Assembly: GCA_028820995.1 (NCBI GenBank)
Contig: JAPPHR010000069.1
Coordinates: forward strand, 1-36,581
Direction: 5' to 3'
Source: Rhodospirillales bacterium
Lineage (GTDB): Bacteria; Pseudomonadota; Alphaproteobacteria; UBA828
Length of the DNA stretch: 36,581 nt
The notes beneath the pieces were generated by a model, which was not told the DNA's origin, ran no database searches, and worked only from the letters and a program-made list of their open reading frames with translations. The stretch's first letter is position 1; each line of letters begins with the position of its first letter. The position numbers and the translations under genes are program-made. Positions 6,775 to 15,787 of the stretch are shown piece after piece.

Positions 6775-9700
6775 ATGAACCTGATCAGGCTGGCCATCGA
6801 CAGGCCGATCGCGGTGATCGCCGCGATCCTGATGGTGGTCATGTTCGGCCTCGTCGCGCTGCAGACGATCCCGATCCAGCTCACGCCCGATGTCCGCAAG
6901 CCGCTTCTCACCGTCGAGACCTACTGGCCGGGCGCAGCGCCGGCCGAGGTCGAGCGCGAGATCATCACGCAGCAGGAGGAGGTGTTCAAAGGCCTCGAAG
7001 GGCTGAACCGCATGGTCGGATCGGCCGACGACGGCGTCGGCGAGATCGAGCTGGAGTTCGCGGTCGGCACCGACATGGACAAGGCGCTCGTGCTGGTGGC
7101 CAACCGGCTGGACCGCGTGCCCAACAGGCCGAGCGACTCCGTCGAGCCGATCATCAGCGCCGCCGGCTCCGAGGACCAGCCTATCGCCTGGTTCATCCTC
7201 TCCCGCCAGCCCGGCAACGACCGCCCGATCCACACCTACGGCGACTTCGTGGAGGACGTGATCCAGGAGCGCCTGGAGCGGGTGCCGGGTGTGGCCCGCG
7301 TGAACATGTTCGGCGGCACCACGCGGGAGCTGCGCATCACGGTCGATCCCGAGCGCATGGCCCGCTACGGCCTGACGGTAACCGAGATCGCGGACGCGCT
7401 CAGGCGGTCCAATGCCTCGATCTCCGCCGGCGACATCGACGAGGGAAAGCGCCGCTACGTGGTCCGCACCGACGGCGAGCTCAACACGCCGGAGCGGGTC
7501 GCCGGCGTGGTGCTGCGCTCGGACAGCGACCCGCTCTCGGGCCGGGTCGGCCGGGTCACCATGGGCGATATCGCCACGATCGCCTACCGCCACAAGGAGC
7601 CCGTCGCCCGCATTCGCCAGCTCGGGCATCCGGCGCTCGCCGTCAACGCGGTGCGCGAGACCGGCGCCAACGTGATCGAGACCATGGAGCGCGTGAAGAC
7701 GGCCGTGGCGGAGCTGAACGCAGGCGCGATTCCGCAGGCCGGGCTCGTCTTCGAGCAGGTCTACGACGAGACCGTCTACATCGAGTCCTCCATCGATCTC
7801 GTGCAGCAGAACATCTTCGTCGGCGGCGTCCTGGCGGCGCTGATCCTGCTGCTCTTCCTGCGCTCCTTCTCGGCCACCCTCATCGTCTCGATCGCCATCC
7901 CCGTCTCGGTGGTGGGCTCCTTCGTCGCGATGGCGATTCTCGGGCGCTCGATCAACGTGATCTCGCTTGCGGGCCTCGCGTTCGCCGTCGGCATGGTGGT
8001 GGACGCGGCGATCGTGGTGCTGGAGAACATCTACCGCCTCAGGCAGAGCGGCTACGGCCGGCTGCAGGCCGCCTATCACGGCGCGCGGCAGGTCTGGGGC
8101 GCGGTGTTCGTCTCGGCCGCGACCACGGTGCTCGTCTTCGTGCCGATCCTGGTGATGGAGCTGGAGGCCGGCCAGCTCTTCCGCGACATCGCCGTCGCGA
8201 TCTCGGTCTCGGTCGTCCTCTCGCTCATCGTGGCGAGCACCGTGATCCCCTCGCTCGCGAGCCGGATCCTGGGCCGCAGACGCAGGCGCGACGCGGGCGC
8301 GTCGGGGATGCACGCCGCCCAGGAGGAAGCGCCTTACCGGCTTCGCCTTCCCGTCATCGACGATGCCGCGGGGTTCTTCGTCCGCGTCATCCTGGGCTTC
8401 ACCGGCTGGGTCGTGCGCCGCCGCGCGCGCGCCGCGGCCGTGGCGGTCGTGGTGTGCGGGGGCGCGCTCTTCGTCTCGTGGCTGCTGCTGCCCCGGCTCG
8501 ACTACCTGCCGACCGGCAACCGCAACCTGGTGTTCGGCGTCCTCCTGCCGCCGCCCGGCTACAACCTCGAGACCACCATGGGCATCGCGCGCTCGGTCGA
8601 GGATGCCGTGAAGCCTCTCTGGCAATCGGAGACCGGGCCGGACGCGGCACCCGGCGAGCCGCCCAAGATGGAGCGCTTCTTCTTCGTGACCTTCCGCGAC
8701 CAAGCCTTCGTTGGCGCGGTTGCGGTGGAAGCCGACCGGGCCGGCGAGCTGATCGACCCGATTCGCCGGCCGGTGTTCTTCGAGCCCGGCACCTTCGGCT
8801 TCGTGAGCCAGGCCTCGCTCTTCGGCCGCGGGATCGGCGGCGGGCGCAAGATCGACGTCGACATCTCCGGCCCGGACCTCGAGACCGTGCTCGGCATCGC
8901 CCTCCAGGCGACCGGCCTCGTCGCGCAAGCGCTCCCCTTCGACCAGGGCAACCAGTTCCGCCCCAAGCCCGGGCTCGAGCTCGGAGCGCCCGAAGTGCGC
9001 CTCCTCCCCGACCCCATCAAGCTCGGCGACAACGGGGTCTCCGCGCGCGAACTCGGCGCCACCATCGAGGCCTACAACGACGGGCTCAAGGTCGACGAGG
9101 TGACCATCGATGCCAAGCGGTACGACCTGGTGCTGGCGGGACCGGACGCCAACGTCGACCGCACCCAGGGCATCGAGAGCCTGCCGGTGGTGACGCGCGC
9201 GGGCGCGACGGTGCCGGCAAGCTCGCTCGCCGATATCGTGGTCACCGCGGGTCCCACCAAAATTCGCCACGTCGAGCGCGAGCGCACGATCACGCTGGAG
9301 ATCCGCCCCGCTGCAGACATTCCCCTCGAAGTCGCGATGGAGAGACTGGAGAGTGGCGTCGTGCAGGCGCTGGAGGGTCGCGGGCTGCCGCCGGGTGTGA
9401 AGATCCGGCTGTCCGGCACCGCCGACGACCTTGAGGCCACGTGGGATGCGATGGCGATCAATCTGGTGGTCGCCATCGCGATCGTCTACCTCATCATGGC
9501 CGTGCTCTTCGAGAGCTTCGTCTATCCGCTGGTGATCATGCTCTCGGTTCCGCTCGCTGCCGCCGGCGGCGTGCTCGGGCTCGCGGCGGTCAACACCTAT
9601 CAGTTCCAGCCGCTCGACATGCTGACCCTCTTGGGCTTCGTTATCCTGGTCGGCATCGTCGTCAACAACGCGATTCTGCTCGTCCACCAGACCCTGTTCC

Positions 9701-10014
9701 ACATGCGCGAAGAAGAGATGGCGGTTGCCGACGCGATCACGACGGCGACCAGGAACCGGATCCGGCCGATCTTCATGTCGACGCTCACCAGCGTGTTCGG
9801 GATGCTGCCGCTGGTGCTGTTCCCCGGCGCAGGCTCGGAGCTCTACCGCGGGCTGGGCTCCGTCGTGATCGGCGGGCTGGCGCTCTCGGCCGTGCTCACG
9901 CTGCTGATCGTCCCGCCGCTGCTGGCCGTGGTGGCGACCCGCAAGCAGGGCAAGCGCGAACGGCTGAGCACGGCCCTGGACGGTCCTTCGTTCGGCGGCA
10001 CCAGCGCGGAATGA
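6775..10014 (+). CDS. RND efflux pump permease (AcrB/HAE-like)
   Basis: A 1079-residue inner-membrane proton-driven pump, of full length for the family. It has 12 helices in two repeats: an N-terminal helix (~10-30), a large periplasmic loop (~40-340), helices 2-6 with VGMVVDAAIVVLEN (helix 4), a cytoplasmic link, a second periplasmic loop, and helices 8-12 with VGIVVNNAILLV (helix 10). Of the AcrB proton-relay residues only one aspartate remains (D410). The second Asp is Ala411, and the helix-10 Lys is Asn (964/965). This pattern is seen in RND clades other than classical AcrB. No outer-membrane TolC gene is adjacent, so it must share one. The stop overlaps the endonuclease V start (ATGA). 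Confidence 0.95.
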   Translation: MNLIRLAIDRPIAVIAAILMVVMFGLVALQTIPIQLTPDVRKPLLTVETYWPGAAPAEVEREIITQQEEVFKGLEGLNRMVGSADDGVGEIELEFAVGTDMDKALVLVANRLDRVPNRPSDSVEPIISAAGSEDQPIAWFILSRQPGNDRPIHTYGDFVEDVIQERLERVPGVARVNMFGGTTRELRITVDPERMARYGLTVTEIADALRRSNASISAGDIDEGKRRYVVRTDGELNTPERVAGVVLRSDSDPLSGRVGRVTMGDIATIAYRHKEPVARIRQLGHPALAVNAVRETGANVIETMERVKTAVAELNAGAIPQAGLVFEQVYDETVYIESSIDLVQQNIFVGGVLAALILLLFLRSFSATLIVSIAIPVSVVGSFVAMAILGRSINVISLAGLAFAVGMVVDAAIVVLENIYRLRQSGYGRLQAAYHGARQVWGAVFVSAATTVLVFVPILVMELEAGQLFRDIAVAISVSVVLSLIVASTVIPSLASRILGRRRRRDAGASGMHAAQEEAPYRLRLPVIDDAAGFFVRVILGFTGWVVRRRARAAAVAVVVCGGALFVSWLLLPRLDYLPTGNRNLVFGVLLPPPGYNLETTMGIARSVEDAVKPLWQSETGPDAAPGEPPKMERFFFVTFRDQAFVGAVAVEADRAGELIDPIRRPVFFEPGTFGFVSQASLFGRGIGGGRKIDVDISGPDLETVLGIALQATGLVAQALPFDQGNQFRPKPGLELGAPEVRLLPDPIKLGDNGVSARELGATIEAYNDGLKVDEVTIDAKRYDLVLAGPDANVDRTQGIESLPVVTRAGATVPASSLADIVVTAGPTKIRHVERERTITLEIRPAADIPLEVAMERLESGVVQALEGRGLPPGVKIRLSGTADDLEATWDAMAINLVVAIAIVYLIMAVLFESFVYPLVIMLSVPLAAAGGVLGLAAVNTYQFQPLDMLTLLGFVILVGIVVNNAILLVHQTLFHMREEEMAVADAITTATRNRIRPIFMSTLTSVFGMLPLVLFPGAGSELYRGLGSVVIGGLALSAVLTLLIVPPLLAVVATRKQGKRERLSTALDGPSFGGTSAE

Positions 10015-10724
10015 GGCCGGACGAAGGCCCGCCGCTTCACGCGTGGGACCTGTCGCCTGCCGAGGCGATTGCGTTGCAGAAGAGGCTGGCCGGCGACGTG
10101 GTACGCAGGGATCGCTTCGGGCCCGGCGGCCGGCGGGCGATCAGGCGGGTGGCCGGCGTCGACGCTGCCTTCGGTGACGGCGGGCGGACGATCCGGGCGG
10201 CGGCGGTGATGCTCTCCTATCCCGAACTGGCACCGACCGACCGGGCTCTTATCGAGCGCCCGACAGCCTTCCCTTACGTGCCGGGGCTGCTCTCCTTCCG
10301 CGAAGTGCCGGCCCTGCTGGAGGCCCTGGGGAAGCTGTCGGCGGCACCCGACCTGATCCTCTGCGACGGCCACGGCTATGCCCATCCGCGCCGCTTCGGG
10401 CTCGCCTGCCATCTGGGCCTCTGGCTGGAGACGCCCGCCATCGGGGTGGCGAAGTCGAGGCTCACCGGCTCTCACGACGAGCCTGGGCCTGCGAGGGGCG
10501 ACGCCGTCTGGCTCCTCGCCGGCAAGGGCGAAAAGCCCCTCGAGCGCCTCGGCACGGTACTGCGGACCCGCGAGCGGGTGAAACCGGTCTACGTCTCGGC
10601 CGGCCACCGGATTTCGCTGAAGACCGCCGTGGCCCTGACCCTCGCCTGCACGACACGCTATCGGCTGCCCGAACCGACCCGCCTCGCCGACAGGCTCTCC
10701 AAGGCCCACCGGGGCGGGGGCTGA
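10011..10724 (+). CDS. nfi: Endonuclease V (deoxyinosine 3' endonuclease)
   Basis: A 237-residue DNA repair nuclease that nicks DNA one base 3' of deaminated adenine (hypoxanthine) and some other lesions, using Mg2+. Conserved elements are all present: RRVAGVDAAF with D51, PYVPGLLSFREVPALLEAL with E98, CDGHGYAHPRRFGLACHLG with D119 and H125, then GVAKSRLTG. Length is typical (220-240). The start is ATG 10011, overlapping the pump's TGA by four bases; a longer reading frame upstream is only the shadow of the pump gene. Translational coupling to the efflux pump is unusual for a repair enzyme. No terminator is obvious in the following 115 bases. Confidence 0.95.
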   Translation: MRPDEGPPLHAWDLSPAEAIALQKRLAGDVVRRDRFGPGGRRAIRRVAGVDAAFGDGGRTIRAAAVMLSYPELAPTDRALIERPTAFPYVPGLLSFREVPALLEALGKLSAAPDLILCDGHGYAHPRRFGLACHLGLWLETPAIGVAKSRLTGSHDEPGPARGDAVWLLAGKGEKPLERLGTVLRTRERVKPVYVSAGHRISLKTAVALTLACTTRYRLPEPTRLADRLSKAHRGGG

Positions 10725-10840
10725 TTGGAGCAAGAGCAGGGATCGAGGCTCAGACACGACGGTTCCCGCCTAGAACTACACGCAACCGTCTCGCTCCAGT
10801 ATCCTATGTCTTCCTCACAACTCCGTTCGAGGAGTACGGC

Positions 10841-11083
10841 ATGACCACGGTGAACGACCCGGAGGTCCGCACCCGAATCCACGTCGATACGTCAATCTGT
10901 GGCGGTCGGCCGCATATTCGTGGCACACGCGTTAGGGTGGCTGACATCCTGGAGATGCTGGCCGAGGGCGTTCCACAGGAGGACATCCTCGCCGACTATC
11001 CCTACCTCAGCGAAGCAGACCTAAGAGCGGCGTTGGCCTTCGGAGCGGCTGCGAGCGCGCATCGCATCATCCTCGCAGCCTGA
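10841..11083 (+). CDS. DUF433 antitoxin-like protein
   Basis: An 80-residue protein with the DUF433 (PF04255) pattern: an initial strand region, then ICGGRPHIRGTRVRVADILEMLAEGVPQEDILADYPYLSEADLRAALAFGA. This is a helix-turn-helix-like fold common in antitoxins paired with PIN-like DUF5615 toxins. The ATG has GAGGAG 7 bases upstream. The expected toxin does not follow: the next 120 bases hold only a short open stretch. By eye the codon use (CCGCATATTCGTGGC, CTAAGAGCG) is less GC-biased than the neighbours', suggesting acquisition by transfer. DUF433 proteins also occur alone as regulators. Confidence 0.85.
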   Translation: MTTVNDPEVRTRIHVDTSICGGRPHIRGTRVRVADILEMLAEGVPQEDILADYPYLSEADLRAALAFGAAASAHRIILAA

Positions 11084-11205
11084 CAGTGCTATTTCTGATC
11101 GAAGTCCGGTGACGGGCAAGAGAGTTCAGCGCCCGAGCTACGGAGAATGCTCCAACCGCTTGGGCGATCTCTACAGTCCGCGCTGAAGGTGGTGCGGGAT
11201 CGCGA

Positions 11206-11436
11206 TCAGGCGGGCTCCCCGTCTTGCGCTCTTGCGGAAGCAGGGTCGTCCGAAGCACTGTCGGACGTGTCCACCGCTGTCTCGTCGGCGTCCTCGCCCT
11301 CGACCACCTGGCCGGATTTCTCCTGCCGTCTGAGCTCCGCCCGCTCGGCCTTCAGCTTGGCGCGGGCGGCCTTCCTCGCGGCCTTGTTGCGCTCGCGCTC
11401 GAGGCGAGCAAAGCGATAGTTGGGCTTGCGTGCCAT
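11206..11436 (-). CDS. Small highly basic/charged protein, unknown function
   Basis: A 76-residue protein starting MARKPNYRFARLERERNK. I chose this ATG because AGAAGGA lies 5 bases upstream; the frame stays open for another 33 codons upstream, but that extension has no ribosome site and arginine-rich shadow-like composition. Residues 1-45 are an Arg/Lys/Ala/Glu-rich helix likely to form a coiled coil or bind nucleic acid. Residues 46-76 are acidic and low-complexity (EGEDADETAVDTSDSASDD). It lies downstream of cspA on the same strand, 148 bases away with a hairpin between. A nucleic-acid role is suggested by composition only. Confidence 0.7.
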   Translation of the reverse strand: MARKPNYRFARLERERNKAARKAARAKLKAERAELRRQEKSGQVVEGEDADETAVDTSDSASDDPASARAQDGEPA

Positions 11437-11535
11437 TCGATTCCTTCTGACTTGGCGGCGGTGGCCGCAGGGCGCAACCGGCCGCCTGCGCGGCGCGGAC
11501 TTCCCCGTCGCGCGCGCATACAGACAACGCCGCAT

Positions 11536-11559
11536 CGCCGGCGGCGCCTGCCGCCGGCG
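11536..11559 (-). terminator. Strong stem-loop downstream of cspA
   Basis: A perfect 10-base-pair GC stem (CGCCGGCGGC / GCCGCCGGCG) with a GCCT loop lies 26 bases after the cspA stop. No clear U-run follows on the minus strand; the plus side has only ATTCTT. It may terminate or stabilise the cspA transcript, or serve weakly for the convergent DUF433 transcript. Confidence 0.45.
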
Positions 11560-11584
11560 ATTCTTGGGGGAGGTCTGCCGGGAC

Positions 11585-11794
11585 TCAGTCCAGAACGACC
11601 AGATTCTCGGCCGACGCTCTGCCGTCGCGGCCCGGTGTCAGCTCGTACTCGACCTTCTGGCCTTCCCGCAGGTTGGTGAGTCCCGCCCTCTCGACGGCGG
11701 AGATGTGGACGAACGCGTCCTTGGACCCATCGCTCGGCTGAATGAAGCCGTAGCCTTTGACCGAGTTGAACCACTTCACCGTTCCAGTCGCCAT
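11585..11794 (-). CDS. Cold-shock domain protein (CspA family)
   Basis: A 69-residue single cold-shock domain, an OB-fold RNA/DNA chaperone that melts secondary structure. Both nucleic-acid binding motifs are present: KGYGFI (RNP1, residues 13-18) and DAFVHIS (RNP2, 26-32), with the initial GTVKWFN. Length is typical. AAAGGAG lies 6 bases before the ATG. The ~200 bases upstream carry no gene, fitting the long structured 5' leader of many csp genes, and a strong hairpin sits about 27 bases before the start. Which paralogue it is cannot be told from sequence. Confidence 0.96.
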   Translation of the reverse strand: MATGTVKWFNSVKGYGFIQPSDGSKDAFVHISAVERAGLTNLREGQKVEYELTPGRDGRASAENLVVLD

Positions 11795-12007
11795 GACTAC
11801 TCCTTTCGCAAAGTTACACGCCCGCGCCGCAACTTGCGGCGTCGCGGGAGTTCGGGGCGCAGCGTGTCTCTAGAGTAGCTTGGCCCGGCTGGAGCCAGTC
11901 AGCGAAGATACATCAAGGTCACGTGCAACCGACCGGCCCCTTGTTGGTCCATTGTTGCCTTATTTGCAAGGGGGTTTCGCGTTTCCGGAGTCGTGCGGCC
12001 GGGTCCG
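11795..12007 (-). promoter_or_regulatory. cspA upstream region with 5' leader hairpin
   Basis: This 213-base gene-free interval is the presumed promoter and leader of cspA. At 11821-11848 a hairpin has a 6-base-pair inner stem (CGCCGC / GCGGCG, loop AACTT) and an outer CCCG/CGGG stem interrupted by a 3-base bulge. At 11937-11973 a further 7-base inverted repeat (CCCCTTG / CAAGGGG) encloses an AT-richer loop. I see no convincing -35/-10 pair. Leader folding as temperature control is known for csp genes; here it is inference. Confidence 0.4.
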
Positions 12008-13675
12008 TCAGCCGCCCTTCGGCAGGAACTTGAACGCCCATTTGAGCGTGATTGCATCCTCGATCGGCCCCGTCAGCGCGATCTGCGAGGTGTGCCGCCG
12101 TGTCGCGCCGTCACCGGCGTAGACGCTCTCGTCGATGCTCATGGATGCGCCGGCGGCACGCATCTGCCATATCGCGCCGCTGCGGAGCCGCAGCAGAACC
12201 GAGCGGCGGTCCTCGGTCATCGCGCAGAGCACGTCGGGGTGCAGGTGAAAGCGCAGCGCGAACTCTCGCCCGCGCCGCCGACGCTTCCTGAGGTGCGTGA
12301 GCGAATCCTCGCCGCGCACGTCGGCGCCAGCGGCGCCCACATAGAGCCTGCGCTTGTGGATCAGGCCGAGCGTGTCCAGATAGCCGTCGTGGCTGGCGTC
12401 GATCCAGGTTGCGCCGTCGCGATCGCGCCGCTCGACCCTCACCGTGTTCGGGCCGTCCGCGATGGTGCCGTCGGCGCCGAGAGTCGCGCTGTTGGTGTCG
12501 TCGACGACGAGCGTGCTGTGGGCCGCCGTGGCGCGCAAGGCCTCCTGCCATGCATCGTCGCTTCCACGCCAACCGCCGCAATTGACGATGAGGCGCTCCG
12601 GCCCGGCGCTCAGCTCCAGGCTCAACGTTCCGGCATGAGCCCAGCGTCCGGTGACTGCCGGTGCGCCCGTGTCCGCGATCAGGCTGGTGTGTTTGTTCTC
12701 GATCCGCATGAACCCGGTATCGGGCGCGTCGCGCGGGGCGGCGGTGCCATCCGCCGGCACCAGGCTGAGGGCGAGATCGATGAGGCCCCGTTCTTCCTCG
12801 ACCCCGCCGTTGAAGAGCGCGAGCCCCCCGTCGCCGTGGCGGAAAAGGCGCAGTGCCGATGCGAGCCGGACAATCCCCTCCGAGAGCGCTTGCGAAGCCG
12901 GGTGCCCGCCCTCGTCGAGGGTCGTTCGCAACCCCGCGAGGCACCAGAGTGCCGCGAGGTGCGCCGACGGATTCCGGCCGAATTGATCGCCGTTGCCTGC
13001 CCCCTGCCTCGCCAGCGCCGCTTCGAGGAGCTTGAGGCCTTGGGCAAACCGCCGCTCGCCGCCCGCAAGGCAGAGCCCGCTTTCGATCAGCCCTCTGGCC
13101 GCGACGAGCTGCGGCAGCCCTGCATCCGCGCTGCGTGCGGTACGCGCCAGGTGGCTGGCCTGGAGTTCGAGCCCCCGATGGAAGCGCCGGGCGAACTCGT
13201 CGTCCGCGCCTTCAAGCAGAAACCCGCTGTGGGCGAGCCAGGCCGAGAGGCGCCGCCCCAGAGCCTCGGGCCCCCAGGCCGCCATCGCGGCGCTCTCGAT
13301 GCTGCGGTGCTGCCGCAGCCAGTCGAGCGCCACCGCCCGGCCGCGCTCTGCCGCCTGGGCCGTGCCGGCCGCGCGCAGATCGCGCAGCCAGGCAAAGCCG
13401 TGGAGCTCGGCGAGCCAGTATTCGCCGGCACCCCTGTGCCGCCAGGGCACCGCGCCGCGCTCGCCGACCTCGCCGGCGCGAACGACGTGGCCGCCGAAGT
13501 CGAAGAGGCCGGAGGCCAGCGCCTCGCCGCGCCCGGTAACGCCCGGCACGAGGTCGAGCGGCCGGTGCAGCAGTTGCGGAACTTCGTCCGTTCTGCCCCG
13601 TCCGGACACGCGACGGCCCAGCCGCCGCAGGGCACCGAGAAAGCCTCCCGAGACCTGCTCGTCCCTCGCGTCCAT
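12008..13675 (-). CDS. Heparinase II/III family protein
   Basis: A 555-residue protein. The N-terminal ~300 residues are helical and Trp/Arg-rich (an alpha/alpha toroid, with HRPLDLVPG, GEYWLAELHGFAWLRDL, GNGDQFGRNPSAHLAALWCLAGLR). The C-terminal ~230 residues are a beta-sandwich like PF07940 (SLELSAGPERLIVNCGGWRG, AHSTLVVDDTNSATLG, RRLYVGAAGADVRGEDSL). Polysaccharide lyases of this class cleave uronic-acid glycans, but no signal peptide is visible and the alphaproteobacterial members next to rsmB and rpe have no proven substrate. It starts 14 bases after rpe, so it belongs to the same transcript. The ribosome site is weak, consistent with coupling. Confidence 0.88.
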   Translation of the reverse strand: MDARDEQVSGGFLGALRRLGRRVSGRGRTDEVPQLLHRPLDLVPGVTGRGEALASGLFDFGGHVVRAGEVGERGAVPWRHRGAGEYWLAELHGFAWLRDLRAAGTAQAAERGRAVALDWLRQHRSIESAAMAAWGPEALGRRLSAWLAHSGFLLEGADDEFARRFHRGLELQASHLARTARSADAGLPQLVAARGLIESGLCLAGGERRFAQGLKLLEAALARQGAGNGDQFGRNPSAHLAALWCLAGLRTTLDEGGHPASQALSEGIVRLASALRLFRHGDGGLALFNGGVEEERGLIDLALSLVPADGTAAPRDAPDTGFMRIENKHTSLIADTGAPAVTGRWAHAGTLSLELSAGPERLIVNCGGWRGSDDAWQEALRATAAHSTLVVDDTNSATLGADGTIADGPNTVRVERRDRDGATWIDASHDGYLDTLGLIHKRRLYVGAAGADVRGEDSLTHLRKRRRRGREFALRFHLHPDVLCAMTEDRRSVLLRLRSGAIWQMRAAGASMSIDESVYAGDGATRRHTSQIALTGPIEDAITLKWAFKFLPKGG

Positions 13676-13689
13676 GGAAATGGGTGAGG

Positions 13690-14421
<732 letters not shown>

Positions 14422-14440
14422 GGCGTGGTCTGGTACCAGC

Positions 14441-15787
14441 TTAGCCAAGGTGCCGCAAGCGGGCGGCGTAGAAGCCGTCCATTCCGCCGGCTTCCGCCCA
14501 ATGGCAGGGAAGGGTGCGCAGATCGCCGGCCGCCGTGATGGCCTCGCTGAAGCCCGCAAGCTCGCCGGCGCGCACCGGCACGCGCGCGAATTCCGGCGCC
14601 ACCGCGAGGAATGCGCTCACCTGGCGCTCGCATTCCTCCGGCTGAAGCGAGCAGCTCGCGTAAACGAAGAGCCCCCCACGCGCCAGCATCCCGGCGGCGC
14701 GCGCCAACAGCCGGCCCTGCAATGCGGCGAGTCGCTCCACATCGGCGGGCTTGCGGCCGTGCGGAATATCGGGGTGGCGCCTGATCGTGCCGGTCGCCGT
14801 GCACGGCACGTCGAGCAGCACGGCGTCGGCAAGCGCTGGCGGGTGCCAGTCCAGCGCATCGGCCTCGACGATCTCGGCCTCCAGGCCGAGTCGCGCCAAA
14901 TTCTCCCTGAACCGGGCAAGACGGGCGGCGGAGCGGTCGACGGCGGTGACGCGTGCGCCCGCGGCGGCGAGCTGCGCGGTCTTGCCGCCGGGGGCCGCGC
15001 CGATCTCCAAGACGTGCTTGCCGGCGACGGGGCCGAGCAGGCGGACCGGCAGGGCCGCCGCCGCGTCCTGCACCCACCAGGCGCCCGCCTCGTAGCCCTT
15101 GAGCCGTGTCACCGCGCCGGCGCCCCGCAGCCGGAGCGTGCCGCCGGGCAGGCGCTCGGCGGCCAGCGCGGCGCGGAGCGCCTCGGCTCGGTCCTCCGGG
15201 CCGGAGGCCAGCGAGAGGTCGAGCGGCGGCTCCTGGAGGTGGGATTCGGCGATGGCGCGGCAGCGCTCCTCGCCGTAGGCCCGAGCCCAGCTCTGCCAGA
15301 GCCAGTCGGGTGTGTTGAGGCGGGGCCCGTCGAGTGCCGCGATCGCCCCATGCTCGCGGGAGGCCCGGCGCAGCACTGCGTTGACGAACCCGCGATAGGG
15401 CGCAAGACGTTGGCCCTGCGTCAGTGCGACAGTGCTCGCCACCGCAGCGTGCGCGGGCGTCTCGAGAAATGCGAGTTGGGCAACCCCGAGCCGCAATACG
15501 TCCTGCACCGCCCCGCGGCGCGCAGGCAGCGGGCGCTCCATGAGCCCGGCCAAGAAGGCGTCGATCTGGCCGAGGCGGCGGAGCGTCGTCAGCAGCAGCA
15601 GACGCGCGAAGGCAGCGTCGCGTGGCGAGAGCGCATCCAGCCCCGGTGCGTCGGCAAGCGCCTGGTCGAGGGCGCGGCCCCGGCGCAGAATCGCCCCCAG
15701 CGCATGGGCCGCAGCCGCGCGTGCATCGCGCGGCTGGCTCGAGCGTTCCCGTTTCACGCGGAAACGCTCTGACTCTTTGTCGCTCAC
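14441..15787 (-). CDS. rsmB: 16S rRNA m5C967 methyltransferase (RsmB)
   Basis: A 448-residue SAM-dependent RNA methyltransferase. An N-terminal NusB-like helical domain (~18-150, [15 protein letters not shown], then [13 protein letters not shown]) is followed by a Rossmann domain with [14 protein letters not shown] (SAM site), [15 protein letters not shown] (motif IV Cys) and [10 protein letters not shown] (motif VI catalytic Cys). The chosen start is GTG 15787, inside interspersed repeat A, so the first 15 residues ([15 protein letters not shown]) are repeat-derived. A second in-frame GTG at codon 11, also in the repeat, is an alternative. No start codon lies between the repeat edge and the conserved RDARA block. 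No good ribosome site precedes either GTG. Confidence 0.93.
   Translation of the reverse strand: MSDKESERFRVKRERSSQPRDARAAAAHALGAILRRGRALDQALADAPGLDALSPRDAAFARLLLLTTLRRLGQIDAFLAGLMERPLPARRGAVQDVLRLGVAQLAFLETPAHAAVASTVALTQGQRLAPYRGFVNAVLRRASREHGAIAALDGPRLNTPDWLWQSWARAYGEERCRAIAESHLQEPPLDLSLASGPEDRAEALRAALAAERLPGGTLRLRGAGAVTRLKGYEAGAWWVQDAAAALPVRLLGPVAGKHVLEIGAAPGGKTAQLAAAGARVTAVDRSAARLARFRENLARLGLEAEIVEADALDWHPPALADAVLLDVPCTATGTIRRHPDIPHGRKPADVERLAALQGRLLARAAGMLARGGLFVYASCSLQPEECERQVSAFLAVAPEFARVPVRAGELAGFSEAITAAGDLRTLPCHWAEAGGMDGFYAARLRHLG

Noticed and set aside
6757-9702. 981-residue open frame on the minus strand opposite the RND pump
   Set aside because: His/Asp/Arg/Gly-rich antisense shadow without hydrophobic periodicity or motifs; the plus-strand pump is full length and conserved.
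11437-11535. N-terminal extension of the small basic protein to an upstream ATG
   Set aside because: No ribosome site and unconserved Arg-rich sequence; AGAAGGA precedes the downstream ATG at the expected distance.
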